A model generated the notes under the pieces. The model was given only the letters and a program-made list of their open reading frames with translations. It was not told the DNA's origin and searched no databases. 64,000 bases of DNA. Origin: Calliopsis andreniformis (taxonomy: Eukaryota; Arthropoda; Insecta; Hymenoptera; Andrenidae). Shown here in pieces: positions 1 to 12,437 of this stretch; position 1 is the first letter of the stretch; every line of letters begins with the position of its first letter. Location of the stretch: positions 620,001 through 684,000 of the forward strand of contig NW_027480545.1 in NCBI RefSeq assembly GCF_051401765.1, given 5' to 3'. The translations under genes were made by a program, and so were the position numbers.

Positions 1-817
1 AATTCACAGGTTTCAATACTCAATACTGAATCTGCAATCTTCATATCTCTATCCACAGACATCAATTCTCATCACTCAGCCATCAACTCTCAGTCCCCAA
101 TCCTCAATCTTCAATCGTCAATCCTCAATCCTCAATTATCAATCCTCAATCCTCAATCCTCAATCTTCAACCCTCAATACTCAATCTTCAATCCTCAAAC
201 CTCAATCCTCAATCCTCAATCTTCAATCCTCAATCCTCAATCCTCAATCCTCAATGCTCATTCTTCAACCCTCAATACCCAATCCTCAATCTTCAATCCT
301 CAATCCTCAATCCTCAACTCTCAATCCTCAATCCTCAATCCTCAGTCCTCAAACCTCAATCCTCAGCCCTCAGCCCTCATCTTCAATCCTCAATCCTCAA
401 TCCTCAATTCTCAATCTTCAATCCTCAATACTCAATCTTCAATCCTCAATCCTCAATTCTCAATCCTCAATACTCAATCCTCAATCGTCAATCCTCAAAC
501 CCCAATCCTCAATCTTCAATACTCAATCCTCAATCCTCAATCCACAATCCTCAATCTTCAATTCTCAATACTCAATCTTCAATCCTCAATCCTCAATCCT
601 CAATCCTCAACCCTCAATCCTCGGTCCTCAATCCTCAACCTTCAATCCTCAATACTCAATCTTCAATCCTCAATCCTCAATCCTCAATCCTCAATCCTCA
701 TTCTTCAATCCTCAATACCCAATCCTCAATCTTCAATCCTCAATCCTCGATCCTCAATTCTCAATCCTCAATCCTCAATCCTCAATCCTGAATCCTCAAT
801 CTTCAGACCTCAGTCCT

Positions 818-957
818 CAACAATCAGCTGTCAATCCTCAATCCCCACTAGAATATCTTCAGTTCAGAGTTTTCCATACGCAATACTCAATCTGCAATCT
901 TCATATCTCTACCCACAAACATCAATTCTCATCACTCAGCCATCAACCCTCAGTCCC
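818..957. repeat. Module A subtype A2 (representative copy)
   Basis: A2 carries TTCAGAG followed by TTTCCATACGC (or ATTTCCACACGC) where other subtypes have TTCACAGTTTTCAATAC. Eight copies were read, at 818, 19408, 24040, 29749, 35595, 53343, 56843 and 62173. Copies 818, 19408 and 24040 share the anchor variants CAGCTG/CGGCTG, as expected if they belong to the three alpha blocks. Copies 35595, 53343, 56843 and 62173 share GGCCTCAACAATC and belong to the eta blocks. Confidence 0.85.
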
Positions 958-1515
958 CAAACCTCAATCTTCAATCGTCAATCCTCAATACTCAATTATC
1001 AATCCTCAATCCTCAATCCTCAATCTTCAACCCTCAATACTCAATCTTCAATCCACAAACCTCAATCCTCAATCCTCAATCCTCAATCTTCAATCCTCAA
1101 TCCTCAATCCTCAATCCTCAATGCTCATTCTTCAATCCTCAATACCCAATCCTCAATCTTCAATCCTCAATCCTCAATCCTCAACTCTCAATCCTCAATC
1201 CTCAGTCCTCAAACCTCAATCCTCAACCCTCAGCCCTCATCTTCAATCCTCAATCCTCAATCGTCAATTCTCAATCTTCAATCCTCAATACTCAATCTTC
1301 AATCCTCAATCCTCAATTCTCAATCCTCAATACTCAATCCTCAATGGTCAGTCCTCAATCCCCAATCCTCAATCTTCAATACTCAATCCTCAATCCTCAA
1401 TCCACAATCCTCAATCCTCAATCCTCATTCTTCAATCCTCAATACCCAATCCTCAATCTTCAATCCTCAATCCTCAATCCTCAATTCTCAATCCTCAATC
1501 CTCAATCCTCAGACC

Positions 1516-1650
1516 TCAGACATCAATGCTCAGCCCTCAGTCCTCGTCCTCAATCCACAACCCTCAATCCTCAATCATCAGTCTTCAATCATCAATATTC
1601 AATCTTCAGTCCTCAATCCTCAATCCTAAATCCTCAATGTTCAATCCGCA
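1516..1650. repeat. Module E, GACATCAATACTCAACCC ... AATGTTCAATCCGC (representative copy)
   Basis: Module E starts with TCAGACC/TCAGACA units. It then has ACATCAATACTCAACCC (ATGCTCAGCCC in this copy), the 6-base unit TCGTCC, ACAACCC, several TCAATCA units and CAATATTCAATC. It often ends in AATGTTCAATCCGC. Further copies lie near 29,512, 32,690, 33,960, 36,784, 38,390, 39,350, 48,725, 52,115, 54,530, 55,610, 58,030, 59,390, 59,870, 60,950 and 63,360. It is concentrated in the right half of the window, in the eta, theta and iota blocks. Confidence 0.75.
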
Positions 1651-1795
1651 ATACCCAATCCTCAATCTTCAATCCTCAATCCTCAAACCTCAATCCTCAA
1701 TCCTCAATCCTCAATCCTCAATCCTCAATCCTCACTCCTCAAACACCAATCCTGGATCCTCAATCCTGAATCCTCAATCTTCAGACCTCAGTCCT

Positions 1796-1935
1796 CAACA
1801 ATCAGTTGTCAATTCTCAATCCTCAATAGAATATCATCAATTCACAGTTTTCAATACTCAATACTCAATCTGCAATCTTTAAATCTCTATCCACAAACAC
1901 CAATTCTCATCACTCAACACTCAGCACTCAGTCCC
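1796..1935. repeat. Module A subtype A1 (representative copy)
   Basis: A1 is marked by AATATCATCAATTCACAG in the middle and by CTTTAAATC followed by CACAAACACC in the tail. Fifteen copies were read, with anchors at 1796, 14569, 16908, 28330, 34249, 38669, 39919, 42669, 43710, 47303, 49008, 50056, 52400, 55900 and 61230. The copy at 49008 has CTCTAAATC. The copies at 42669 and 47303 have CTACAATCAG at the anchor, a shared mutation showing that they are duplicates of one another. Confidence 0.85.
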
Positions 1936-2319
1936 CAGTCCTCAATCTTCAATCCTCAATCCTCAATCCTCAATCCTCAATCCTCAATCCTCAATCCTCA
2001 ATCCTCAATCTTCAATCCTCAATACTCAATTATCAACCTTCAATCCTCAGTCCTCAATCCTCAAACCTCAACCCTCAACCCTCAGCCCTCAATCCTCAAT
2101 CCTCAATCCTCAATCCTCAATCTTCAATCCTCAATACTCAATTATCAACCTTCAATCCTCAGTCCTCAATCCTCAAACCTCAACCCTCAACCCTCAGCCC
2201 TCATCCTCAATCCTCGATCCTCAATCCTCAATCCTCAATATTCTATCCTCAATCCTCAGTCTTCAAAACTCAATTCTGAACCCTCAATCCTGAATCCTCA
2301 ATCTTCAGCCCTCAGTCCT

Positions 2320-2459
2320 CAACAATCAGTTGTCAATCCTCAATCCTCAATAGAATATCCTTAATTCACAGTTCTCAATACTCAATTCTCAACCTGCAAT
2401 CTTCAAACTTCTATCCACAAACACCAATTCTCATCACTCAACAATCAACACTCAGTCCT
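2320..2459. repeat. Module A subtype A5 (representative copy)
   Basis: A5 has CTCAACCTGCAATC followed by AACTTCTATCC in its second half. Copies are at 2320, 20065, 24697, 40324, 44115 and 50461. Each is followed about 510-520 bp later by a module B copy. Five of the six then continue with A7 and a second B, giving the recurrent order A5-B-A7-B. Confidence 0.85.
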
Positions 2460-2565
2460 CAATGTTCAATCCTCAATCCTCAATCCACAATCCTCAATCA
2501 TCAATCTTCAATCTTCAATACTCAATCTTCAATCCTCAATCCTCAATCCTCAATCCTCAATCCTC

Positions 2566-2640
2566 ATTCTTCAATCCTCAATACCCAATCCTCAATCTTC
2601 AATCCTCAATCCCCAGTCCTCAATCTTCAATCCTCAATGC
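2566..2640. repeat. Module C, CATTCTTCAATCC ... ATACCCAATCC (representative copy)
   Basis: Module C is a short run in which TCATTCT is followed by TCAATCC, TCAATAC and CCAATCC, then by TCAATCT and plain units. It recurs dozens of times across the window and is the commonest landmark after the plain heptamer. Subtypes read TTTCTTCAATCC (for example 36,700, 39,260, 57,950), ATAGCCAATCC (8,635, 8,774, 9,635, 11,320, 11,460), ATACCCTATCC (12,650, 30,835, 33,247, 48,125) or ATACCCAAATC (3,155, 14,975, 17,315, 20,898, 25,530). These tags help to pair duplicated blocks. I did not count every copy. Confidence 0.75.
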
Positions 2641-2800
2641 TCCATCCTCAATCCTCTATCCTCAGTCCTCAGTCCTCACTACTCAATTTTCAATCCTCAA
2701 TCCTCAATCCTCAATCCTCAATCCTAAATCCTCAATCATCAATCCCCAATTTTCAATACTCAATCCTCAATCCTCAATCCTGAATCCTCAATACTAAAGC

Positions 2801-2900
2801 ATCAATCCTCAATTCTCAATACTCAATAGAACATCCTGAATTCTCAGGATTCAATACTCAAACCTCAAACCTCAAACCTCAGCCATCATCCTCAATCCTC
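2801..2900. repeat. Module B, EcoRI/hairpin-bearing landmark (first of 19 copies)
   Basis: Module B is about 100 bp of heptamers centred on AACATCC-TGAATTC-TCAGGAT, usually followed by three TCAAACC units and TCAGCCA. The core CCTGAATTCTCAGG or a variant starts at 2835, 4169, 4989, 5344, 7455, 7923, 9450, 11065, 20580, 21914, 25212, 26546, 27366, 27721, 40839, 42060, 44630, 46694 and 50983. CCTGA and TCAGG can pair around a 4-base loop. Copies at 4169, 21914, 26546, 42060 and 46694 read CCCGA, which breaks one pair. Copies at 40839, 44630 and 50983 read GAATAC, which changes only the loop and removes the EcoRI site. B is absent from 11.1-20.5 kb, 27.8-40.8 kb and after 51 kb. Confidence 0.88.
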
Positions 2901-3249
2901 AATCCTCAATCGTCAATCCTCAACCTTCAATCCTCAACACTCAACCTTCAACACTCAATCCTCAATCCTCAATCGTCAATCCGCAATCCTCAATCCTCAA
3001 ACCTCAATCTTCAATCCTCAATAATCAATCTTCAATCCTCAACCCTCAATCCTCAATCCTCAATACTCAATCCTCAATCCTCAATCCTCAATACTCAATC
3101 TTCAATCCTCAATCCTCAATACTCAATCCTCAATCCTCATTCTTCAATCCTCAATACCCAAATCTCAATCTTCAATCCTCAATCCTCAGTCCTCAAACTT
3201 CAATTCTGAATCCTCAATCCTGAATCCTCAATCTTCAGCCCTCATACCT

Positions 3250-3389
3250 CAACAATCAGTTGTCAATTCTCAATCCTCTGTAGAATATCCTCAATTCACA
3301 GTTTTCAATACTCAATACTCAATCTGCAATCTTCAAATCTCTATCCACAAACATCAATTCTCATCACTCAACCATCAACACTCAGTCCT
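3250..3389. repeat. Module A subtype A7 (representative copy)
   Basis: A7 carries CCTCTGTAGAATATCC, or TGTAGACTATCC in copies 20995 and 25627. Copies are at 3250, 13870, 20995, 25627, 41399 and 45190. Copies at 16209, 37928, 48372 and 58932 are close relatives without the CTCTGTAG mark; the last three have CCCCAATAGAATATCC instead. Confidence 0.82.
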
Positions 3390-5365
3390 CAATGTTCGAT
3401 CCTCAACCCTCAACTCTCAATCTTCAATCCTCAATACTGAATCTTCAATCCTCAATCCTCAATCCTCAATCCTCAATCCTCAGTCCCCAATCCTCAATCC
3501 TCAATCCTCAATCCTCATTCTTCAATCCTCAATACCCAATCCTCAATCTTCAATCCTCAATCCTCAATCCTCAATTTTCAATCCTCAATCCTCAGTCCTC
3601 AGACCTCAAACCTCAATCCTCAACCCTCAGCCCTCATCGTCAATCCTCAAACCTCAATCCTCAATCCTCAATCGTCAATCCTCAATCCTCAATCTTCAAT
3701 CCTCAATACTCAATCTTCAATCCTATATCCTCAATCCTCAATCCTCAATACTCAATCGTCAACACACAATTTTGAATATTCAATCCGCAATCATCATACC
3801 TCAATCCTCAATCCTCAGTCATCAATCCTCAATCTTCAATACTCATTGGTCAATCCTCAATACCCAATCCCCAATCTTCAATACTCAATCCTCAATCCTC
3901 AATTCTCAATCCTCAATCCTCAATCCTCAGACCTCGGACATCAATACTCAACCCTCAGTCCTCATCCTCAATCCTCAATCCTTATTCCTCAGTCCTCAAA
4001 CTTTAATCCTCAATACACAATTTTCAATCCTCAATCCTCATTACCCAATCCTCAATCCTAAATCCTCAATCATCAATCCTCAATCTTCAATACTGAATCC
4101 TCAATCCTCAATCCTGAATTCTCAATACTAAACCATCAATCCTCAATTCTCAACACTCAATAGAACATCCCGAATTCTCAGGATTCAATACTCAAACCTC
4201 AAACCTCAAACCTCAGCCATCATCCTCAATCCTCAATCCTCAATCGTCAATCCTCAACCTTCAATCCTCAACACTCAACATTCAACCCTCAATCCCCAAT
4301 CCTCAATCGTCAGTCCGCAATCCTCAATCCTCAGTCATCAATACTCAACCTTCAATACTCAATCCTCAATCATCAATCCGCAATCCTCAATCCTCAATCC
4401 TCATTCCTCAAACCTCAATCCCCAAACCTCAGTCCTCATCCTCAATTCTCAATCCTCAATCCTCAATTCTCAAACCACAATCCTCAACCGTCAGACCTCG
4501 TCCTCAATCCTCAACCCTCAATCCTCAATCCTCAGTCTTCAACCATCAATACTCAATCTTCAATCCTCAATCCTCAATCCTTAATCCTCATTCCTCAAAC
4601 CTCAACACTCAACCCTCAGTCCTTATCCTCAATTCTCCATTCTCAATCCTCAATCCTCAATCCTCAATCTTCAATCCTCAATAATCAATATTCAATCCTA
4701 GATCCTTAGTCCCCAATCCTAAATCCTTAATCCTCAATCTTTAATCCTCAATCCCCAGTCCTCAATCTTCAATCCTCAATGCTCCATCCTCAATTCTCTA
4801 TCCTCAGTCGTCAGTCCTCAACCCTCAATCCTCAAACATCAATCCTCAACCGTCAGTCCTCGTCCTCAACCCTCAACACTCAATCCTTTATCCTCAATCT
4901 TCAATCATCAATACACAATCTTCAATCCTCAATCCTCGGTCTCAATACTCAACCATCAATTCTCAATTCTCAATACTCAGTAGAATATCCTGAATTCTCA
5001 GGATTCAATCTCAAACCTCGAACCTCAAACCTCAGCCCTCATCCTGAATCCTCAATACTCAATCCTCAATCTTCTACCCTCAATCCTCAGCACTCAAACT
5101 TCAATCCTCAATCCTCAATCCTCAATCCTCAATCCTCAATCCTTATTCCTCAGACTTCAACCTTCAATCCTCAATACTCAATTTTCAATCCTCAATCCTC
5201 AATCCTCAATCCTCAATCCTCAATCCTCAATCCTAAATCCTCAATCATCAATCCTCAATCTTCAGTACTCAATCCTCAATCATTAATCCTGAATCCTCAA
5301 TACTAAAGCATCAATCCTCAATTCTCAATACTCAATAGAATATCCTGAATTCTCAGGATTCAATA

Positions 5366-8300
5366 CTGAAACCTCAATCCTCAACCCTCAGCCCTCATCC
5401 TCCACCCCCAATCCTCAATCCTCAATCCTCAATCCTCAATCCTCAGTGATCAATACTCAATCTTCAATACTCAATCCTCAATCCTCAATCCTCAATCCTC
5501 AATCCTCAATCCTCATTCTTCAATCCTCAATACCCAATCCTCAATCATCAATCCTCAGTCCTCAATCCTCAATCCTCAATCGTCAATCCTCAGTCCTCAA
5601 ACATCAATCCTGAATCCTCAATCCTGAATCCTCAATCTTCAGCCCTCAGTCCTCAACAATCAGTTGTCAATCCTCAATCCTCAAAAGAATATCATCAATT
5701 CACAGATTTCAATACTCAATACTCAATCTGCAATCTTCAAGTCTCTATCCTCAAACATCAATTCTCATCATTCGACCCTCAACACTCAGTCTCCAATCCT
5801 CAATATTCAATCCTCAATCCTCCATCCTCAATCCACAATCCTCAACCTTCAACCCTCAATACTGAATCTTCAATCCTCAATCCTCAATCCTCAACACTTA
5901 TATCCTCAATCGTCAATCTTCAGTCCTCAATACTCAATCTTCAATTCTCAATCTTCAATCCTCAATCCTGAATCCTCAATCCTCAGTACTCAATCCTCAA
6001 TCCTCAATCTTCAATCCTCAATCCTCAATCCTCAATCCTCAATTCTCAATCCTCAATCCTTAATCCTCTGACCTCAAGCATCAATATTCAACCCTCAGTC
6101 CTCGTCCTCAATCCTCAATCATCAGTGATCAATACTCAATCTTCAATACTGAATCCTCAATCCTCAATCTTCAGTCCTCAATCCTCAATCCTCAATCCTC
6201 ATTTCTCAAGCCTCAATCCTCAACCCTCAGTCCTCATCCTCCACCCTCAATCCTCAATCCTCAATCCTCAATCCTCAATCCTCAGTGATCAATACTCAAT
6301 CTTCAATAGTCAATCCTCAATCCTCAATCCTCAATCCTCAATACTTATATCCTCAATCGTCAATCTTCAGTCCTCAATACTCAATCTTCAATTCTCAATC
6401 TTCAATCCTCAATCCTGAATCCTCAATCCTCAGTACTCAATCCTCAATCCTCAATCTTCAATCCTCAATCCTCAATCCTCAATCCTCAATTCTCAATCCT
6501 CAATCCTTAATCCTCAGACCTCAAACATCAGTCCTCAACCCTCAGTCCTCATTCTCAATTCCCAATTCTCAATCCTCAATCCTCAATACTTAATCCTCAA
6601 TCGTCAATCTTCAGTCCTCAATACTCAATCTTCAATTCTCAATCTTCAATCCTCAATCCTCAATCCTCAATCCTCAGTACTCAATCCTCAATCCTCAATC
6701 CTCAATCCTCAATCCTCAATCTTCAATCCTCAATCCTCAATCCTCAATACTCAATCCTCAATCTTCAATCCTCAATACTCAATCTTCAATCCTCAATCCT
6801 CTATCCTCAATCCTCAATCCTCAATCTTCAATCCTCAATACTCAATCTTCAATCCTCAATCTTCAATCCTCAATCCTCAATCCTCATTCTTCAATCCTGA
6901 ATACCCAATCCTCAATCTTCAATCCTCAATCCTCAATCCTCAAGCATCAATCCTCAACCCTCATTCTTCAATCCTCAATATCCAAGCCTCAATCTTCAAT
7001 CCTCAATCCTCAATCCTCAATTCTCAATCCTCAATCCTCAATCCTCAATCCTCAATCCTCAATCCTCAATCCTCATTCTTCAATCCTCAATACCCAATCC
7101 TCAATCTTCAATCCTCAATCCTCAATCCTCAAGCCTCAATCCTCAACCCTCATTCTTCAATCCTCAATACCCAACCCTCAATCTTCAATCCTCAATCCTC
7201 AATCCTAAATTCTCAATCCTCAATCCTCAATCCTCAGTCCTCAAACCTCAATCCTCAACCCTCAGCCCTCATCCTCAATCCTCAATCGTCAATCCTCAAT
7301 CCTCAGCCCTCAGTCCTCAAACCTCAATGCTCATTCCTCAATCCCCAATCCCCAATCCTCAATCATCAATCCTCAATCTTCAATACTCAATCCTCAATCC
7401 TGAATCCTCAATACTCAACCATCAATCCTCAATTCTCAATACTCAATAGAATATCCTGAATTCTCAGGATTCAATACTGAAACCTCAATCCTCAACCCTC
7501 AGCCCTCATCCTCCACCCTCAATCCTCAATCCTCAATCCTCAATCCTCAATCCTCAGTGATCAATACTCAATCTTCAATACTCAATCCTCAATCCTCAAT
7601 CCTCAATCCTCAATCCTCAATCCTCAATCCTCAATCCTCAATCCTCAATCCTCATTTCTCAATCCTCAATACTCAATCCTCAATCTTCTATCCTCAATAC
7701 TCAATCTTCAATCCTCAATCCTCAATCCTCAATCCTCAATCCTCAATCCTCAATCCTCAATCTTCAATACTCAATCCTCAATCCTCAATCCTCAATCCTC
7801 AATCCTCAATCCTCAATCCTCAATCCTCAATCCTCATTTCTCAATCCTCAATACTCAATCCTCAATCCTCAATCCTCAATACTCAACCATCAACCCTCAA
7901 TTCTCAATACTCAATAGAATATCCTGAATTCTCAGGATTCAACACTGAAACCTCAATCCTCAACCCTCAGCCCTCATCCTCCACCCTCAATCCTCAATCC
8001 TCAATCCTCAATCCTCAATCCTCAATCCTCAATCCTCAGTTATCAATACTCAATCTTCAATACTCAATCCTCAATCCTCAATCCTCAATCCTCAATCCTC
8101 AATCCTCAATCCTCATTTCTCAAACCTCAATCCTCGACCCTCAGTCCTCATGCTCAATTCTCAATTCTCAATCCTCAATCCTCAATTCTCAACCTTCATC
8201 CTCAATAATCAATCTCCAATCCTAGATCCTCAATCCTCAATCCTCAATCCCCAACCTTCAATCCTCAATAATCAATCTCCAATCCTAGATACTCAATCCT

Positions 8301-11300
8301 CAATCCTCAATCCTCAATCCCCAATACTCATTCTTCAATCATCAATACCCAAGCCTCAATCATCAAACCTCAATCATCAGTCCTCAATTCTCAATCCTCA
8401 ATCCTCAGCCCTCAGTCGTCAAACCTCAATCACCGACCCTCAGCCCTCATCCTCAATCCTCAGACCTCAATCCTCAATCCTCAAACTTCAATCCTCTACC
8501 GTCAGTCCTCGCCCTCAATCCTCAAACCTCAATCTTCATTCCTCAATATTCAGTCATCAATACTCAATCTTCAATCCTCAATCCTCAATCCTCAATCCTC
8601 AATCCTCAATCCTCAATCCTCATTCTTCAATCCTCAATAGCCAATCCTCAATCTTCAATCCTCAATCCTCAATCCTCAATCCTCAATCCTCAGTGATCAA
8701 TACTCAATCTTCAATACTCAATCCTCAATCCTCAATCCTCAATCCTCAATCCTCAATCCTCATTCTTCAATCCTCAATAGCCAATCCTCAATCTTCAATC
8801 CTCAATCCTCAATCCTCAATCCTCAATCGTCAATCCTCAGTCCTCAAACATCAATCCTGAATCCTCAATCCTGAATCCTCAATCTTCAGCCCTCAGTCCT
8901 CAACAATCAGTTGTCAATCCTCAATCCTCAAAAGAATATCATCAATTCACAGATTTCAATACTCAGTACTCAATCTGCAATCTTCAAGTCTCTATCCTCA
9001 AACATCAATTCTCATCATTCGACCCTCAACACTCAGTCCCCAATCCTCAATATTCAATCCTCAATCCTCCATCCTCAATCCACAATCCTCAACCTTCAAC
9101 CCTCAATACTGAATCTTCAATCCTCAATCCTCAATTCTCAATCCTCAATCCTCAGTCATCAGTCCTCAAACCTCAATCCTCAACCCTCAGCCCTCATCCT
9201 CAATCCTCAATCGTCAATCCTCAATCCTCAGCCCTCAGTCCTCAAACCTCAATGCTCATTCCTCAATCCCCAATCCTCAATCCTCAATCCTCAATCATCT
9301 GTCCTCAATCTTCAATACTCATTCCTCAATCCTCAATCCCCAATCCTCACTCCTCAATCATCAATCCTCAATCTTCAATACTCAATCCTCAATCCTCAAT
9401 CCTCAATACTCAACCATCAATCCGAAATTCTCAATACTCAATAGAATATCCTGAATTCTCAGGATTCAATACTGAAACCTCAATCCTCAACCCTCAGCCC
9501 TCATCCTCCACCCTCAATCCTCAATCCTCAATCCTCAATCCTCAATCCTCAGTGATCAATACTCAATCTTCAATACTCAATCCTCAATCCTCAATCCTCA
9601 ATCCTCAATCCTCAATCCTCATTCTTCAATCCTCAATAGCCAATCCTCAATCTTCAATCCTCAATCCTCAATCCTCAATCCTCAATCGTCAATCCTCAGT
9701 CCTCAAACATCAATCCTGATTCCTCAATCCTGAATCCTCAATCTTCAGCCCTCAGTCCTCAACAATCAGTTGTCAATCCTCAATCCTCAAAAGAATATCA
9801 TCAATGCACAGATTTCAATACTCAGTACTCAATCTGCAATCTTCAAGTCTCTATCCTCAAACATCAATTCTCATCATTCGACCCTCAACACTCAGTCCCC
9901 AATCCTCAATATTCAATCCTCAATCCTCCATCCTCAATCCACAATCCTCAACCTTCAACCCTCAATACTGAATCTTCAATCCTCAATCCTCAATCCTCAA
10001 TACTTATATCCTCAATCGTCAATCTTCAGTCCTCAATACTCAATCTTCAATTCTCAATCTTCAATCCTCAATCCTGAATCCTCAATCCTCAGTACTCAAT
10101 CCTCAATCCTCAACCTTCAATCCTCAATCCTCAATCCTCAATCCTCAATTCTCAATCCTCAATCCTTAATCCTCAGACCTCAAACATCAGTCCTCAACCC
10201 TCAGTCCTCATTCTCAATTCCCAATTCTCAATCCTCAATCCTCAATACTTAATCCTCAATCGTCAATCTTCAGTCCTCAATACTCAATCTTCAATTCTCA
10301 ATCTTCAATCCTCAATCCTCAATCCTCAATCCTCAGTACTCAATCCTCAATCCTCAATCTTCAATCCTCAATCCTCAATCCTCAATTCTCAATCCTCAAT
10401 CCTTAATCCTCAGACCTCAAACATCAATATTCAACCCTCAGTCCTCGTTCTCAATCAACAACCCTCAATCCTCAGTCCTCAATATTCAATCATCAATATC
10501 CAATCTTCAATCCTCTATCCTCAATCCTCAATCCTCAATCCTCAATCCTCAATCTTCAATCCTCAATCCTCAATCCTCAATACTCAATCCTCAATCTTCA
10601 ATCCTCAATACTAAATCTTCAATCCTCAATCCTCTATCCTCAATCCTCAATCCTCAATCTTCAATCCTCAATACTCAATCTTCAATCCTCAATCTTCAAT
10701 CCTCAATCCTCAATCCTCATTCTTCAATCCTGAATACCCAATCTTCAATACTCAATCCTCAATCCTCAATCATCAATCCTCATTCTTCAATCCTCAATAC
10801 CCAATCCTCAATCTTCAATCCTCAATCCTCAATCCTGAAGCCTCAATCCTCAATCCACATTCTTCAATGCTCAATACCCAATCCTCAATCTTCAATCCTC
10901 AATCCTCAATCCTCAATTCTCAATCCTCAATACTCATTCCTCAATCCACAATCCCCAATCCTCAATCCTCAATCATCAATCCTCAATCTTCAATACGCAA
11001 TCCTCAATCCTCAATCCTCAATACTCAACCATCAATCCTCAATTCTCAATACTCAATAGAATATCCTGAATTCTCAGGATTCAACACTGAAACCTCAAAC
11101 CTCAACCCTCAGCCCTCATCCTCCACCCTCAATCCTCAATCCTCAATCCTCAATCCTCAATCCTCAATCATCAATCCTCAATCTCCAATACTCATTCCTC
11201 AATCCTCAATCCTCAATCCTCAATCCTCAATCATCAATCCTCAATCTCCTATACTCATTCCTCAATCCTCAATCCTCAATCCTCAATCCTCAATCCTCAA

Positions 11301-12075
11301 TCCTCATTCTTCAATCCTCAATAGCCAATCCTCAATCTTCAATCCTCAATCCTCAATCCTCAATCCTCAATCCTCAGTGATCAATACTCAATCTTCAATA
11401 CTCAATCCTCAATCCTCAATCCTCAATCCTCAATCCTCAATCCTCATTCTTCAATCCTCAATAGCCAATCCTCAATCTTCAATCCTCAATCCTCAATCCT
11501 CAATCCTCAATCGTCAATCCTCAGTCCTCAAACATCAATCCTGAATCCTCAATCCTGAATCCTCAATCTTCAGCCCTCAGTCCTCAACAATCAGTTGTCA
11601 ATCCTCAATCCTCAAAAGAATATCATCAATTCACAGATTTCAATACTCAGTACTCAATCTGCAATCTTCAAGTCTCTATCCTCAAACATCAATTCTCATC
11701 ATTCGACCCTCAACACTCAGTCCCCAATCCTCAATATTCAATCCTCAATCCTCCATCCTCAATCCACAATCCTCAACCTTCAACCCTCAATACTGAATCT
11801 TCAATCCTCAATCCTCAATTCTCAATCCTCAATCCTCAGTCCTCAGTCCTCAAACCTCAATCCTCAACCCTCAGCCCTCATCCTCAATCCTCAATCGTCA
11901 ATCCTCAATCCTCAGCCCTCAGTCCTCAAACCTCAATGCTCATTCCTCAATCCCCAATCCTCAATCCTCAATCCTCAATCATCTGTCCTCAATCTTCAAT
12001 ACTCATTCCTCAATCCTCAATCCCCAATCCTCACTCCTCAATCATCAATCCTCAATCTTCAATACTCAATCCTCA
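5366..12075. repeat. Block beta: locally shuffled duplications of A3 and B modules
   Basis: This region is internally repetitive and has little counterpart elsewhere in the window. CTTATATCC occurs at 5,897 and 6,344, marking a 447-bp duplication. The segment ending in the A3 module at 8901 recurs 859 bp downstream (A3 at 9760) and 2,684 bp downstream (A3 at 11585). A segment around 5,654-6,593 recurs at 9,760-10,252 with offsets of 4,106 then 3,659 bp; the difference is exactly the 447-bp duplication. GTGATCAATACTC landmarks lie near 5,446, 6,126, 6,286, 7,557, 8,694, 9,553 and 11,378. The longest nearly pure TCAATCC runs also lie here, for example 7,575-7,655 and 7,770-7,835. Such homogeneous runs suggest recent expansion. 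Confidence 0.8.
5654..5793. repeat. Module A subtype A3 (representative copy)
   Basis: A3 has AAAAGAATATCATC and CACAGATTTC in its centre and CTTCAAGTCTC in its tail. Its four copies, at 5654, 8901, 9760 and 11585, are confined to block beta, so this subtype spread by local duplication only. The copy at 9760 carries a private change, AATGCACAG. Confidence 0.85.
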
Positions 12076-12297
12076 ATCCTGAATCCTCAATCTTCAATCC
12101 TCAATACTCAGTCCTCAATGCACAATCCTCAATCCTCAATCCTCAATCCTCAATCCTCAATCTTCAATCCTCAATACTGAATCTTCAATCCTCAATCCTC
12201 AATCCTCAATCCTCAATCCTCAATCCTCAATCCTCAGTCCTCAAACCACAATTCCGAATCCTCAATCCTGAATCCTCAATCTTCAGCCCTCAGTCCT

Positions 12298-12437
12298 CAA
12301 CAATCAGTCGTCAATCCTCAATCCTCAATCGAATATCCTCAATTCACAGGTTTCAATACTCAATACTGAATCTGCAATCTTCAAATCTCTATCCACGATC
12401 ATCAATCCTCATCACTCAACCCTCAACACTCAGTCCC
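12298..12437. repeat. Module A subtype A6 (representative copy)
   Basis: A6 has CACAGGTTTCAATAC and ATACTGAATCTGC. The form with a CCACGATCATC tail occurs at 12298, 13458, 30483 and 31657, which are the gamma blocks. A sister form with TCCACAGACATC occurs at the left edge (1-98), 18548 and 23180, which are the alpha block starts. The copy at 30483 has CAACTATCAG at the anchor. Confidence 0.82.

Larger units (their letters stand above)
1..5365. repeat. Block alpha, copy 1
   Basis: Module order is A6 tail, A2, A1, A5, B, A7, B, B, B. Position 1 aligns with 18,591 and 23,223. The offset to copy 2 is 18,590 bp at the left, 18,402 bp from about 1,340 (a 188-bp segment near 1,085-1,270 is absent from copies 2 and 3), and 17,745 bp from about 2,160 (a further 657-bp segment containing the A1 module at 1796 is absent). 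Similarity to copy 2 ends near 4,840. Similarity to copy 3 continues at offset 22,377 to about 5,365. Because the window starts inside an A module, the block's true left end is not visible. Confidence 0.85.

Noticed and set aside
818..957. Module A as a degenerate mobile element or unique insertion
   Set aside because: It looks less repetitive at first, but it divides exactly into 20 seven-base units in phase with the flanks. It has no terminal inverted repeats, target-site duplication or coding content.
254..1882. 542-codon + strand open frame (and similar frames of 100-579 codons throughout)
   Set aside because: A stop-free, frame-independent translation is forced by the TCAATCC unit. Neighbouring frames carry the same peptide, indels between copies ignore the codon frame, and there is no domain, signal or transcription context.
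2835..2848. CCTGAATTCTCAGG hairpin as a transcription terminator
   Set aside because: The stem is only 5 bp, no T-tract follows, and there is no gene upstream.
5446..7565. GTGATCAATACTC as translation start sites
   Set aside because: GTG here is a one-base variant of TCAATCC units repeated within block beta. No ribosome-binding site is present and the downstream frame is pure repeat.
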